A stretch of DNA of 64,000 bases from Crotophaga sulcirostris. Lineage: Eukaryota; Chordata; Aves; Cuculiformes; Crotophagidae. Location: positions 1,242,758 to 1,306,757 of the forward strand of contig VYZB01000167.1 in assembly GCA_013397455.1 (NCBI GenBank). The letters are read 5' to 3'. The translations under genes were made by a program, and so were the position numbers. This document shows, piece after piece, positions 40,895-52,533 of this stretch; position 1 is the first letter of the stretch; every line of letters starts with the position of its first letter. Below the pieces are notes generated by a model, which worked only from the letters and a program-made list of their open reading frames with translations, ran no database searches and was not told where the DNA came from.

Positions 40895-43800
40895 GTGCTA
40901 ATTTACCTCATTCCTTGATACCCAATGATAGACACCATCCCTGTTTGACAAGTTTGTTCTGATGAGCCAGGAGACCGTTGAAGCTGAGCGGATCTCGGCC
41001 ATTTCCCTCAGGTTGCTTAGCATTTGCTCTAGCCCATAATATTTTTCTGCCTTTTTTTTTTTTTTAAATTTAAATGTTTATTCGTAATCTAAGTGACAAG
41101 ATTGTTCTATTGCCACTCCCAACTAATATCTACAGTAAAGGTAATACAGTTATCATATAGTAAATTCAAAGGTGTTTTGTACTTGCTTAAAAAGCGATGA
41201 TGGAATAGATTGAATTTGACATTGCAAAACACTTAATAATCCATGATACATAGGAAAAAAATACATCTATTTATTTCTGTATTAATCATAAAGACTTCAT
41301 ATGTGTGTTCATAAGGCCACTTTACTGCTCTGTTTACTGCACATTAAAGTTTAAGCAAAGAATTAAGAATACTTATGAAATACAGTCACGTGGGGTAAAA
41401 GGTCTTTACCAGCCAATGAGACCATAAAATCATTATTGAATATGTGTATGTATGTATATATACAATACATACCATACTATCTATCGACCATCTTAAAATT
41501 CCTTTTTGCTCTTGTTTGCCGTATGAATCTGGAATATATTCATCATGTATTTAAGAAGTCACGTCAAGTACTTGGAATATGAAAAGTACTAGTTTTCAAG
41601 ACATTTGTGCTGACAGCTATATTGAGGTAATATTGATTTTGCTGAATTGCCAGATTTCAAATAGGGCATTTTTAGGCAGATTCTTACACATTTTTCTACA
41701 CTGCAACAACTGTTTATCTAAGAGAGCTTTCACATACAATGAACAATGGTTCACATAATGTCATACACCAATGAATGACAATGGTTTGGACTTTTTAAAC
41801 TTCAGTTCCAAGACAGACTGCTATTCTACCTCACGTGTTTCATGCATTTATTTTAAGGAAGACTGTAAGACCTAAAAATCTTATGTTATACTATTTGCTG
41901 TTTACAAGATAAAGATTATACTTTAATTATATTGTCTTGTGTGTATTGCAACATGACTAAATAATTCAAATTTCCAGAAACAGACTGCTCTGAAATAACC
42001 TGAAAGTTAAACTTCCCCTTCCCTTTTCCCTTCCTCTTGTCTTGCCTTTTATGTCCATTTTTATCAGAGTTTAACAACACCTTTTCAAAAATTCATCATC
42101 ATTATCTAGAGAATGGGCTGTTATGATACTGAACTTTATTATACATTAAACACTGTTACAGGTTACCTATAACACACTCTCTAACTCTCAACTTTTCTAT
42201 TAACTGCATGCTTCATACACGTGAAAAGTTGTCACGTCCCTTGAAGTGCTAACCAAGGTAATTCATGAAGAACAACCAAAAAGAAAAGCAGGTTTATTGT
42301 TACTTGTTTTCTGTCAGACATGTCAGCTCAGTGTTTGGCAGTCAAGATCACTCATAGAATTGGAATACTCATTTTTTTCTGTAATTTTTCACAGAATAAA
42401 TTCTCTGTTGCTAGGAAATGATATAAATATTCAACCGTAGATAAAAATACAACCCATTGTAATTTATCTACGCTATGCAAAAGACAGTGAAAAAAAAAAA
42501 GTGTATTTGCTGTGGAAATGCTACAGTTCACCTATACGTTCATTATCTAACTTACTATGGAGCTTATAGCCAGAAATTGCTATTTGATACTGATTTTATT
42601 GCTGTGTTCAAATCTTAGATATGATTATATCCATTTCCTTTACCAAACAGAATGTTAAGTTTTGGGTTTGATGTTTTTTTTCATTCCTATAGAAAAACCC
42701 AAGAGCAAACCCAATAATGATTCTAAGTTTATAGCTTGCATTTTAAAGTACTGCGTGTTGTAAAAATGTTTTCCATTTGGTTCATTGCAATGTATTTTGG
42801 CTTTGTTTTGCTTGTCAGTCCTTCTGGCAGATGACACTTCATAGAAGATCTGCAGCAGTTTTGTGAATGCTTCTGGGAAGCTTCTCTTAGATGTAGGCAA
42901 CAGCATGGAAGACAGTATCAGTATGTTTAGTTTAGCTATTGACTGATTACCACTGTGAGCTGATTATGCATGGAAGTTGACCTTTCGTTATGGGGCATGG
43001 TCTTGAAAGTAAAGCAATCAGATAATGTGTGATCTTAAAGGAAAAGGAGAAGTCTACAGAAAAGGATAGTGAGACAAAGCAACAGGAAGTAAGAACTCTG
43101 TCACATGGAAAGACTAAAAGTGGAGATAGAATTGCTGTGGTTTACCAAACCATGAGAAGAGATTGCTCTTAACTATGTGATACAGGGTTTATCACACCCT
43201 GTAAAGTAATGTGTTTTCCTGGGACACTGCAACAGCACATCCAGCTCTGTGATGGCCTGCCATTTTCTCTCCTCTTCCCAACAAGAAAACTTTGACTGAC
43301 AGGCTCAAGGTAACTGTTCAGACAGGCTAATAGTACTGTAGGGTACGTGCTGGAGTTTGCTTGCCTCACGGACTGTGTGTAGCCTGAGGGATAGATATGG
43401 GATTATTTGCTGTAAACCAGATAAAGTACAATTAGGGCATTGCACTTCTATTTAGAAGTAATTTTCCTGTTAGAATATCCTTCATTAAGAGTCACTGCAG
43501 GAATCATCCCATTATGGCTGCTTTTATATTTCTGGAACTGAGTAAGAAATAAAGATAAAGAAAATTGAGGACTAGGTTGTTTAGCTGAGATTCAAGGTGG
43601 AGGGTCTTGTGCTCAAAAATGCCCTTGACAAAGGAGAATCGCTGAGACAGTAGAGAGCAGAATGAATGACAATTAGTTATAAATACTGAATATAAAAAGC
43701 ATACAGATATTCAGAAGACTGTAATATATACAATTATATTACCATGCAGGAAAAAACAAAACAAATCATTGAGGCATGGGATGTGTTTGGTTACTTTTTA

Positions 43801-44089
43801 AAAAGCTAGACAGACAGATGAAGCAGAAAATTGTTTGGTGCATTGGATTTGTGGGCTGCTTTGCTTTTTTTTTTTAAAAAAAAAGATTTTTGTAATAAAA
43901 ATGAAACTTGAGGATATTACAAATACACTGTTAAGAAGTTTAAAAAAAAAGCAAGCCAAAAATCACATGTTAAGGTCAGGTGATGGGAGGCTTGTAAGGA
44001 AACAAGAAATCAAGCAATGGAGGCAGGAGGCCTGCGTGAATGAGCAAGGAGCTTCTGGAGAAATTTAAATGGTAGAAGAAAGCTTACAG

Positions 44090-44288
44090 CAGGGGTGCCA
44101 AACTCACAGCTCCCACCATTCTCCTGCAGCGTAACGTGCATCACACCCGCTACACACGTGCCCAGCGCTGGCAGGAGCACAGAGGCAGGGAGCTCGGTGC
44201 TGCCAGTGGGTACAAACAAGGTGCTGGGCTGGATAAAACAAGGTGGAGGGCCGGATTCAGCCTGTGGGCTGTGAGTTTGATACCCCTG
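44090..44288. mobile_element. Non-autonomous hAT-type DNA transposon (MITE), nested in CR1
   Basis: A 199-bp element with 21-bp terminal inverted repeats at 44090-44110 and 44268-44288. These match at 19 of 21 positions and begin CAGGGGTGCCAAACTCAC. It is flanked by an 8-bp target-site duplication matching at 7 of 8 positions: GCTTACAG at 44082-44089 and GTTTACAG at 44289-44296. TIRs starting CAGGGGTG plus an 8-bp duplication are the signature of hAT (Charlie-like) elements. There is no transposase, so it must have been moved in trans. The interior is GC-rich. It interrupts CR1 sequence, which reads on across the junction once the element and one duplication copy are ignored. Confidence 0.9.
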
Positions 44289-44342
44289 GTTTACAGAATG
44301 TGGAAAAAGGTACCAGCTGATTGAGAGGAACATAGGTACATT

Positions 44343-46139
44343 GTGAGAGTATGCAGGGATGGAACAGGGAAGGTTGAGGCCCACTTGGCATTAAACCTGG
44401 CAAGGGACATGAAGGACAACAAGAAGGGTTTCTTCAAGTATATCAGTAGCAAAAGGAAGACTAGGGAAGATGTGGACCCACTGCTGAATAAGGTGGATGC
44501 TCTGGTGACAGAGGATATGGAGAAGGCAGAGTTACTGAATGCCTTCTTTGCTTCAGTCTTTAGTGCTAAGTCCAGCCCTCAAGAATCACAGACCCTGAAT
44601 GTAAGGAAGAATAGAGAAAGGAAGATTGTCCCTTGGTCTAGCAGGATCTGATTAGAGATTATTTAAGCAAATTGGACATCCACAAATCCATGGACCCTAA
44701 TGGGATGCACCCACGATTTCTGAGGGACCTGGCAGATGTTATTGCTAAGCCACTCTCCATCATCGTTGAAGGGTCATGAAGAATAGGAGTGGTTCCTGAG
44801 GACTGGAGGAGAGCCAGTGTCACTCCAATCTTCAAAAATGGCAAGAAGCAGGACTCGGGAAACTACAGGCCAGTCAGCCTCACATCCATCCCTGGAAAGG
44901 TGACAGAACAGCTCATCCTGGATGTCAACTGCAAGCTTCTGGAAGAAAGGAAGGTTATTGGGAGTGGTCAACGTGTATTCATCAAGGGGAAATCATGCTT
45001 GACCAATCTGATAGCCTTCTGTAATTGAATAACTGGCTAGGTAGGTGAGGGAGAAGGGCAGTGGATGTTGTATACCTTGACTTCAGCAAGGCTTTTGACA
45101 TTGTCTCCCATAACAACCTCATAGGTGAGCTTAGGAGGTGTGGTTTAGATGAGTGAACAGTGAGGTGGATTGAGAACAGGCTGAATGGCAGAGCTCAGAA
45201 GGTTGTGATCAGCAGCACAGAGTCTAGTTGGAAGCCTGTAGCCAGCAGTGTTCCCCAGGGGTCAGTACTGGGCTCAGTCTTCTTCAACATATTCATCAAT
45301 GACCTCGATGAGAGGACAGAGTGTACCCTCAGCAAGTTTGTCATTGACACAAAACTGGGAGGAGTGACTGATACACCAGAAGGCTGTGCTGCCATTCAGT
45401 GAGGCCTGGACAGGCTAGAGAGTTGGGCAGAGAGGAGCCTTCAACAAAGGTTCAACAAAGGCAAGTGTAGGGTTCTGCACCTGGGGAGAAATAACCCCTT
45501 GCACCAACAGTGGGTTAGGTGTTGACTGACTGGAAACAAGTTCTGTGGGGAAGGACCTAGGAGGACAAGAAGTTAATGAACCACCGATGTGCCCTTGTAG
45601 CCAAGAAGGTCAATGGTATCCTGAGGTGCATTAAGAAGACTGTGGCCAGCAGATCAATGGGGGTTATCCTCTCCCTTTACTCTGCCCTAGTGAGGCTGCA
45701 TCTGGAGTACTGTGTCCAGTTCTGGGCTGCCCTGCTCAAGAAAGACAAGGAACTACTGGAGAGAGTCCAGCAGAGGGCCACGAAGTTGATTAGAGGACTG
45801 GAACATCTCTCTTATGAGGAGAGGCTGAGTAAGCCCAGTGTGTTCTAGCCTGAAGAAGAGAGGACTGACAGGTGTTCTCATCAATGCTTATAAATATCAA
45901 AGGGTCAGGTGTTAAGAGGACAAGGCCAAATTCATTTCAGTAGTGCCCAGCGACAGGACAAGGGACAGCCAAGACAAACTGCACCACAGGAAATTCCACC
46001 TGAACATGGGGTAAAGCTTCTTCACTTTGAGGGTGACAGAGCATTGAAACAGGAGTTTGTGGAATCTCCTTCTCTGGAGATACTTAAAACCCGCCTGGAT
46101 GCATTCCTGATCAACCTGCTCCAGGTGAATTTGCTATAG
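44343..46139 (+). pseudogene. CR1 ORF2 remnant with multiple frameshifts
   Basis: Conceptual pieces follow the order of CR1 ORF2 but in changing frames. They are: NLARDMKDNKKGFFKYISSK (about 44393-44452); VPEDWRRASVTPIFKNGKK followed by GNYRPVSLTSIPGK (44792-44900); FIKGKSCLTNLIAF (44978-45019); VVYLDFSKAFDIVSHN (about 45065-45112); [22 protein letters not shown] (about 45249-45314); and [10 protein letters not shown] (about 45335-45364). In the last, the catalytic FADD box has become FVID. The C-terminal region is [18 protein letters not shown] and [18 protein letters not shown] (about 45700-45830). At least three frame changes plus the damaged active site mean it is dead. No endonuclease domain remains. 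Confidence 0.93.
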
Positions 46140-47867
46140 CAGGGAGATTGAACTAAGATGAACTCCAGAGGTCCTTTCCAACCCTTACCATCCTCTGAAT
46201 CTGTGAAACATGAAACACTAGCTACACAGCAAATAAAAATCTTGTATACATATTTTTAGTAGACTGCTTTCACCTTCCTATAATAATACAATCTGTACTC
46301 CAACTTTGTCAGGGACACAATGCCTCATAAATATTCATTGTTTTAAAGAAATTACATAGATTTTGATTTAAAGTCAATATTGAGTTTGTTAATGAAAATG
46401 GCTCAGTTAATTAACTAAATGACATCCTAAACTGAACTTATATGAAACTCTTTCTTACACTGATTGTTTTTCATGAAGAAATGATGCATGAAAATTAACT
46501 TATCCTCTTTCCATTTTAAATGATTCTTTTGTGCATGCTCTAGGTACAGTGATTTTAAGCAGATAAAACTTTCTGAACAGTGGCTGTAAGAATTGCTGAA
46601 GAAAGCTAAATTTCAATCCACTGTCAGATTAATCAAAATAAGATCCTTTTATAAGTGCTGTTTTGTTATTGAGAGGTTGATGAGACAGCTAGAAAGAGAA
46701 CAGAGTATCTTATCTAATATTGAGGAAACCCCCCCCAATATTTCTATTGCTGTTAAAATATTGGAATTTGAGATTTCTTTTCTCTCCACTCACCATTAGG
46801 AAAATTCTCCATGTTCTTTTTTGACAAATGACATGTTGGAGAGATGCATCTCCTCATCTATATTCCCAGGCAGCTGGGAAATAACTACTTTATCTCATCT
46901 TTGGTCGTTTTGAGTAAGTAGGAAATGACCTTGACATTGACTTGTGAGAGAGAACGAAAATATTCAAAATTAGGTACTGGTGGCTTGAAATAGAATGCAT
47001 GCTAGTCACTTCAGTGGCTCTGCTGGCTTTTAACAGGTGACAGATGATGCTTTACTAATAATATGATTTATCAAGTTCATTCATTTGCAATAACATTTGT
47101 GACATCTGCAAAACTATTCCTCATTTTTCTTTCTTTCTTTATTATTTAGAGTCTGTACTTAATTAGTGTCGATTTTTTTATTTTGAACGTTGTTCCTCAG
47201 TTACAGGATTGAATTGTAGCTCCACAACTTATTTTAATTTTTACTGCTTTAATCTTCTTTCTGAATATTCATAAGGAATTAAAAGGAACAGGGACACAGA
47301 GTACAATTTTACATCAGGTGACATACTTTAAGCAACTTTTTCCTCCCTTTATACTGTTATCATATGAACTGGTATGCTTTTCCATCTGCTCAGTTATTTC
47401 ATCCCATGGTGCATGTGTATAGACTGAAAAATAACTATCTAAAGCTAAAGTAGGAAATAGCAGTGGAAAATTGGAACATGTAAAATGATCAAGGAGATCT
47501 ATACTGCCAAGCTGAGCATATGTATATTTTTGCACCAAAGTAATAAGATTGGGTTAGGGATGGAAGAAACATAACAGTGTATCGTTTCAACTTCTTCTGA
47601 AGGAAGTTCATCCAAGACATGAGTTTCAGATGGAACAGAAACAAATAGTGCAAGTAATTTTAGAATTCATAAGGAGAAGAAATGAAGATATTTAGATAAA
47701 GGTATAGACTTTGAAAATATGCAAATATTCAAATTCCACAAAGTATTCTTATGTTTTGAGAGATGTTATTTCTATGCTGGTAATTTATTTGTGGGTGGTT
47801 TTTTTAATACTTTAATGAAACGAGCAAAAATCGGAGTACATACAATTAAATAAGTGGGAAATGGTAT

Positions 47868-48705
47868 CACAGTATTACAAGATTGGAAAGGACTTTTGAG
47901 ATCATCGAGTCCAACCTATAACCCAACACTAACACCAACCCATCGTCTAAACCATGGCACTGAGTGCCTCATCCAATCTCCTCTTAAACACCTCCAGGGT
48001 TGGTGACTCCAGCCACCTCCCTGGGCAGAGCATACCAATGGCCAATCACTCTTTCAGGGAAGAATTTTTTCCTAATAGCAAGCCTAAACCTCCCCTGACC
48101 AAGGCTGAGACCATGTCACTGTCGCCTGAGAGAAGAGACCAACCCCTGCCTGACTACAACCTCCTTTCAGGTAGTTGTAGAGAGCAATAAGGACACCGCT
48201 GAGCCTCCTCTTCTCCAGGCTAAACAGCCCCAGCTCCCTCAGTTGCTCCTCGTAGGGCTTGTGCTCCAGCCCCTTCACCATCTTCGTTGCTCTCCTCTGG
48301 ACACACTCCAGTGTCTTGACATCTTTCTCAAACTGAGGGGTCCAGAACTGTACACAGTACTCAAGGTGTGGCCTAACCAGTGCTGAGTATAAGGGGACGA
48401 TAACTTCTCTGGTCCTGCTGACCACACTATTTCTGATGCAGCCCAGGATACCATGGGCCTTCTTGGCCACTTGGGCACTCTGCTGGCTCATGTTCAGTTT
48501 CCTATCTACCAGTACTCCCAAGTCCCTTTCTGCCTGACTACTCTCCAGCCACTCTGTCCCCAGTCTACAGCTTTGCATAGGGTTATTGTGTCCAAAGTGT
48601 GGAACCCGGCATTTGAACTTATTAAACCTTATCCTACTGGAATCAACCCATCTCTCCCGTCTGCCCAGGTCCCTCTGTAGGGCCCTCCTACCCTCTAACT
48701 GGTAT
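47868..48705 (-). mobile_element. CR1 LINE, antisense, 5'-truncated
   Basis: About 840 bp of CR1 in reverse orientation. The 3' end is at the left, reading ATCACAGTATTACAAGATTG and then GGACTTTTGAGATCATCGAG on the + strand. The 5' truncation is near 48705. The UTR and the ORF2 C-terminus are both present. The 164-residue frame within it (48084-48578) is open throughout, so this looks like one of the less decayed copies here. It faces the 3' end of the sense CR1 at 43990-46207 across about 1.7 kb. Confidence 0.95.
48084..48578 (-). pseudogene. CR1 ORF2 C-terminal fragment
   Basis: One uninterrupted frame covers the C-terminal part of CR1 ORF2, in order: [74 protein letters not shown] and [11 protein letters not shown]. 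The reverse transcriptase catalytic core is upstream of the truncation and absent, so the fragment cannot be functional by itself. The ATG is an internal methionine, not a real start. Confidence 0.93.
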
Positions 48706-51155
48706 GATAGTTTAAGATGAGAATCAAATTAAGTATTGTGAAGACCCAGTGTCAGTTTGTAAAATCAGGATCTTCTACTGTTGCCCAATTTAGAGCTTAA
48801 ATCTTTATTATTCTGTTACTAAGCTTCCAATAAATTAACTTAATTAACACTTGAACTAAAGTACAAAATTTTAGATGCATCACATGCTTTGAGATTAATG
48901 TTTTGACACATATCATTGAAATTATATAGTCCTTTGATGTTGAAATCAGAATTTTTTTCTTTGAAGGAATAATCCATACTTTTGTTGTCTTTTGCACTTG
49001 CAAATTTATTTTTTCCCTTTGGTTGTCAATGAAGGTATGTTTTCAGTGTTGAGCTTCTGCCAAATAGGGCAAAGTTGAAAGCGTTTAATTTGTATGCAAA
49101 GGACTAAGTTAGATTTTTAGAAGGATGTTCCAGTTGAAGCTGTCCTTCCTTGTATTTTTTGGTCTTTTATGCCTTGTTTTCCTTACCAGCCTGTAACACT
49201 CTTTTATCAGGCCTATGTTCAGTCAGGCAGATTTGGGAGACAGCATCTCACATTTGCCCTTTTTTCATGCTTTTGCACATGTTGCCTTATGGCCACTATT
49301 CCTATTGGTCTTCTCCCTTAGGAAAGAACATCAGCCCTCCTCTGATAAAACCTAACAGTCTTTCTTAAATAGGAGGGAAAGACATAAAATACTAAATGGG
49401 ATGAAACTGGGTGAACACCAGATGGTTACACTGAGACAACAAATGAATAAAAGCTAGATAGGGGGAAAAGGAGGCCAAAAGCAAAAATGTAGAAAAGAAA
49501 ATTGAAGCGAGATGCAAGTCATTGCTCACTCATACCTGGAAGCATCCAAGAACTCATGGAGGGAGCCCAGAGACAGCAGGGCTATAGGTCCCACCAGCAT
49601 CAGAATCCCACCTAGGAGGTGGAACTCCTGGAGTGGTGAATAACAAGTGTGGAAGACTGTAAGTAAAAAGATAGGGAAGGTTCTGGAGGGTCTTATCTCC
49701 TTGTGTTCTCCTCTGCTACAGGAAGGGCAGAAAACTGGACATCCAGTCATCATGCCCATGTTCATTACTCCATAGAGATTTTCCCAAATCATGCTGCTCA
49801 TGAGCTGCAGAATCAGCTCAGGAAACAAACTGTCCCCCAAGAATCAGTCTCCAGTAGTACCATGGTTTGATAGACGCACTTGTAATTACCTTAAACTAGT
49901 TTGATTAGCCAGCTTGACAGTTTGATGCCAGAGCTTGCAAAAAAAACCCCACACCAACACAAAAATACAACTGTGAGTAGATAAAATCCCTGAGATCCAG
50001 AATATAAGAGTCTGCTTTCCACACAATGGCATATAAAACATTACCTGGGTCTTACAAGGTATGCTTTGTTAAATGTTTACCCACGTTAGCTGTAACCTTA
50101 ACTTTCTGATTTTCAGAAAAGTTCTTTATTTATTTATGTACTATTCTTTCTATCACTGTGGTAAAAGCGGATGTCATTAAATTTCTGTATATAATGAAGT
50201 GATTTATATTGACCTAATTTCCTTTTTTATTTATATATTAAGATATTATAATAATATGTTTTTGCTATAATTTTAGCACAGAAGCCAACTTGTAAGAAGA
50301 GGCTTTATTTACTTATATCACAATTTACGTCTTACTGTAGGTGGGATTTATTTTGCTTTCTTTTCTTGTATGAGTATTTTGGGAAAAAGTAGGTTGAAGT
50401 GCAGTCTGTCACCAACACCTAATCTTTCATCTTCTGTTTTTTTGGATTGAGTATACCTTAGTATATGATTGGTTACTCCCTCCCCCTTTTCCCCAAATTT
50501 TATGAATTTTTCTTTCTCTGTCTTCTGATAGACCTAAAATGCTTGATTAGTGTTGATTGGAAGCAGATTAATTTGAATTTTAGATCTTCTGAAGCCTGCT
50601 TGGATTTTTATCTGCCTATGATTACCTATTTACTTTTAACAGTATTTCTGTGGAACTTGCTTACATTAATATTAAAGCTACTAAACGTTGGAGATTAACA
50701 TTCAAAAGTTGTAAGAAAGATGAAACTAATCTTCTATGAAATTAGGCCAAGGTCTGCATCGATATTGAGTTAACACATAAGGGAAATAAATGCACTTTTA
50801 ATAGTTTTCTTTCATATCTGGGACCATTCTGGAAGAGCAGAATTTTTATTATATTTAAAAAGATTAGAAAGACAGAAAAAGTAAATTTACTCATGAGTCA
50901 GTTTTATTAAATAGAATATTACGGTGTGGCTATAGGGAACAAGGGAGATAATTTTAACATATGGCAAATCAGTTTCTTATATTACGAATATCATTTCAGC
51001 ATAGTCTAATAAATCATATACAGAGTATATGTTGAGGGGTTATTTTCATATTTTCATACCAACAATTCGGTATTTTCAAACCAAATTTGTAAAGAAAATG
51101 TATATGTCGTGAGGCAGTTGCATTCTTCCCATTCTCTCAACTGGTGCTTTGGCTT

Positions 51156-51222
51156 TGTTTTTGGTTTGTTTTTTTGGGTGTGGTGTTCTGTTTGGTTTTG
51201 TTTGCTTATTTTTTTCTTTTTT
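51156..51222. repeat. T/G-rich low-complexity tract
   Basis: TTTGG/TTTTG words mixed with T runs; in the antisense reading it is A/C-rich. Probably decayed slippage sequence. Confidence 0.7.
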
Positions 51223-52082
51223 GTAGCCTTCATTGCTTTCACATAATTTATATTTTGTGTATCAGAAAGCTCATGTTTTGTGACTTTTAAGAGGGTCACT
51301 GGTAAAAATGTGCTTAAAACCAGTTCACATTGGAAAACATAATTTTGTTGATATGGAAAGTTAACCATACTTCTTGACTGATTTCAATAATTAACTGCCA
51401 TTTTTTCTTATCCCTGTCTAGGCCTTATATTTGCTGTTGTGATTTTCTTTTTCTTTTTTTTTTTATTTTTCTTATGCATGGATGGTGCCTCCCCTAGGAT
51501 ATGTTTGCAATGTTGCCCATTGTGTAGTATGATGACACCTCACCTCTCTAGCTATAGAAAACAATCTGGGAAGTTCAGCATGGAGCTGTGTGTTGGCTTA
51601 TGTATTGCCAACCTGTTCCTATATTTACTCCAAGTGTTTCAATTCTGTTGGATTTGAACCATGTCGTTCACAGATTCTTAATTTCTAGTATTTTTGGCAC
51701 AAAAGAATGTGCTTAGTTAAAAAACTCACTGTTCCGAATGCAAACTGGAGAACCAAGTGTCCCAGTCAATATTGCTGTTATATTTCTTCATTATTTTTCT
51801 TTACTTTATGCATCTGCTCATGCATGTTTGGACTCGACTGGCAACTCTAAACACCTTGTAAGAAAACATATGCTTATAAATATCTAGATTCAGGAGATCA
51901 AGAAATGTTAGATATCATTCAAATTATCATGTTCGTATTTTCACTATTACTTTTCATGGTTAAAAAATCACCTGTAAACCAGTTTCATATGCTGAGATAA
52001 CTTTTTTTTTTACATACTCTGAGTAGAAAAAAGCAAAAGAGAACAAAAAAGACAAAAAGAGAAGTCTGACGCTGGTGTGAGC

Positions 52083-52166
52083 TTTTTGGGGGAAGGGGAG
52101 TGGTTTATCTCTGTGTGTGGTGGGTTGGGTTTTTTGGTGGTTTTTTGGTTTTGTTTTTTGTTTTAG
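52083..52166 (+). repeat. G-run and T/G-rich tract upstream of exon 48
   Basis: Begins with G5, AAGGGG and TGTGTGTGG, then GGGTTGGG and alternating GG/T6 blocks ending TTTTTTGTTTTAG. It lies about 200-290 bp before the exon 48 acceptor. In RNA such G-runs and UG repeats can bind splicing factors (hnRNP F/H, CELF-type). That role is inferred only from proximity. Confidence 0.5.
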
Positions 52167-52324
52167 GAAAGTGTGTTCTTTGGCTGACTTGCAAAATACC
52201 TACCATAATAATGTAATTGGTGGGTTTACTCTTCCCTTCTTCTTACTGGTGTACATTATTTCTATTTTAACATTTTATGTAAGTATATATGTATGTAGTG
52301 TTAAATTGCTTTATGTTACTTCTT

Positions 52325-52338
52325 TTTTTTTTCACCAG
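52325..52338 (+). promoter_or_regulatory. DMD: Alternative upstream 3' splice site for exon 48
   Basis: A T-rich tract followed by CACCAG ends at 52338, exactly 30 nt before the exon 48 start used here. The 30 nt between (52339-52368) are open in the dystrophin frame and would add ten residues, KKNGFWYFFQ. Its polypyrimidine tract is at least as good as the one at the downstream site. I prefer the downstream acceptor because it gives the VSKDLPEKQ start that aligns with mammalian exon 48. Use of the upstream site is an open possibility. Confidence 0.35.
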
Positions 52339-52368
52339 AAAAAAAATGGCTTCTGGTATTTTTTTCAG

Positions 52369-52533
52369 GTGTCCAAAGATCTTCCAGAGAAACAAAAAGA
52401 AATAGAGATTCTGCTAAAGGATTTCACTGAGCTTGATCAACAACTAAATCAGGTGATACTGTGGGTAACGCCTGTCAAGAACCAACTGGAGCTTTATAAC
52501 AAAGTGGGTCAGCCAGGAGCTTTTGATATTAAG
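52369..52533 (+). CDS. DMD: Dystrophin exon 48 (repeat 18 end, repeat 19 start)
   Basis: This 165-bp exon (55 codons, phase 0 at both ends) follows TATTTTTTTCAG. It reads VSKDLPEKQKEIE, then LKDFTELDQQLNQ, then LWVTPVKNQLELYN, and ends GAFDIK with donor AAG|GTAAAG. Human exon 48 is 186 bp (62 codons). The missing 21 bp correspond to one coiled-coil heptad (human EKKLEDL) just before the helix-A tryptophan of repeat 19. Mouse dystrophin, as I recall it, has the same 55-residue form and the same FDIK ending; 31 of 55 residues match mouse by my alignment. It completes helix C of repeat 18 and opens repeat 19 (LWVTPV). An alternative acceptor 30 nt upstream is in frame. Confidence 0.96.

Larger units (their letters stand above)
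43990..46207 (+). mobile_element. CR1 LINE, sense strand, split by a nested hAT-type element
   Basis: The longest CR1 in the window, about 2.0 kb of CR1 plus a 199-bp insertion. The 5' end is truncated near the linker between endonuclease and reverse transcriptase. The first part (about 43990-44089) reads as the EA-CV-NE segment. After the insertion the sequence resumes and runs through the RT and C-terminal motifs. The 3' UTR (GAGGTCCTTTCCAACCC) ends with CTGAATCTGTGAAAC, so its tail differs from the copy at 18731 and suggests another CR1 subfamily. Its left boundary is approximate. Confidence 0.94.
29675..52368 (+). other. DMD: DMD intron 47 (22,694 bp)
   Basis: Complete intron, opening GTTAGA and closing TTTTTTTCAG; the human one is about 54 kb. 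Named contents: a 20-N gap (30487-30506), a short antisense CR1 (31229-31400), a C-rich tract (35601-35632), an unidentified GC-richer island (38130-38400), an AT palindromic tract (38838-38906), a nuclear-receptor half-site cluster (40847-40894), a long CR1 with a nested hAT-type element (43990-46207), an antisense CR1 (47868-48705) and T/G-rich tracts just before exon 48. The stretches 31.4-35.6, 35.7-38.1, 38.9-40.8, 40.9-43.9, 46.2-47.8 and 48.7-51.1 kb are AT-rich sequence in which I recognise nothing. Confidence 0.93.

Noticed and set aside
40960..41030. Possible 5S rRNA or tRNA-like fragment (GGAGACCG, GATCTCGG)
   Set aside because: Words resemble 5S rRNA but occur in the wrong order and without the rest of the molecule.
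44010..44384. 124-codon minus-strand open frame
   Set aside because: It spans the hAT-type element and CR1 antisense sequence and is an artefact of their GC-rich composition.
52117..52368. N-terminal extension of the open frame running into exon 48
   Set aside because: Intronic sequence that happens to be open (T/G-rich tract and T runs). Only the last 30 nt could plausibly be exonic, through the alternative acceptor.
14376..52533. The exons might belong to utrophin rather than dystrophin
   Set aside because: Exons 45-47 match human DMD lengths exactly, exon 45/46 identity is near 70%, and the intron pattern (long, short, long) follows DMD. Rod-domain identity between dystrophin and utrophin is expected to be much lower.
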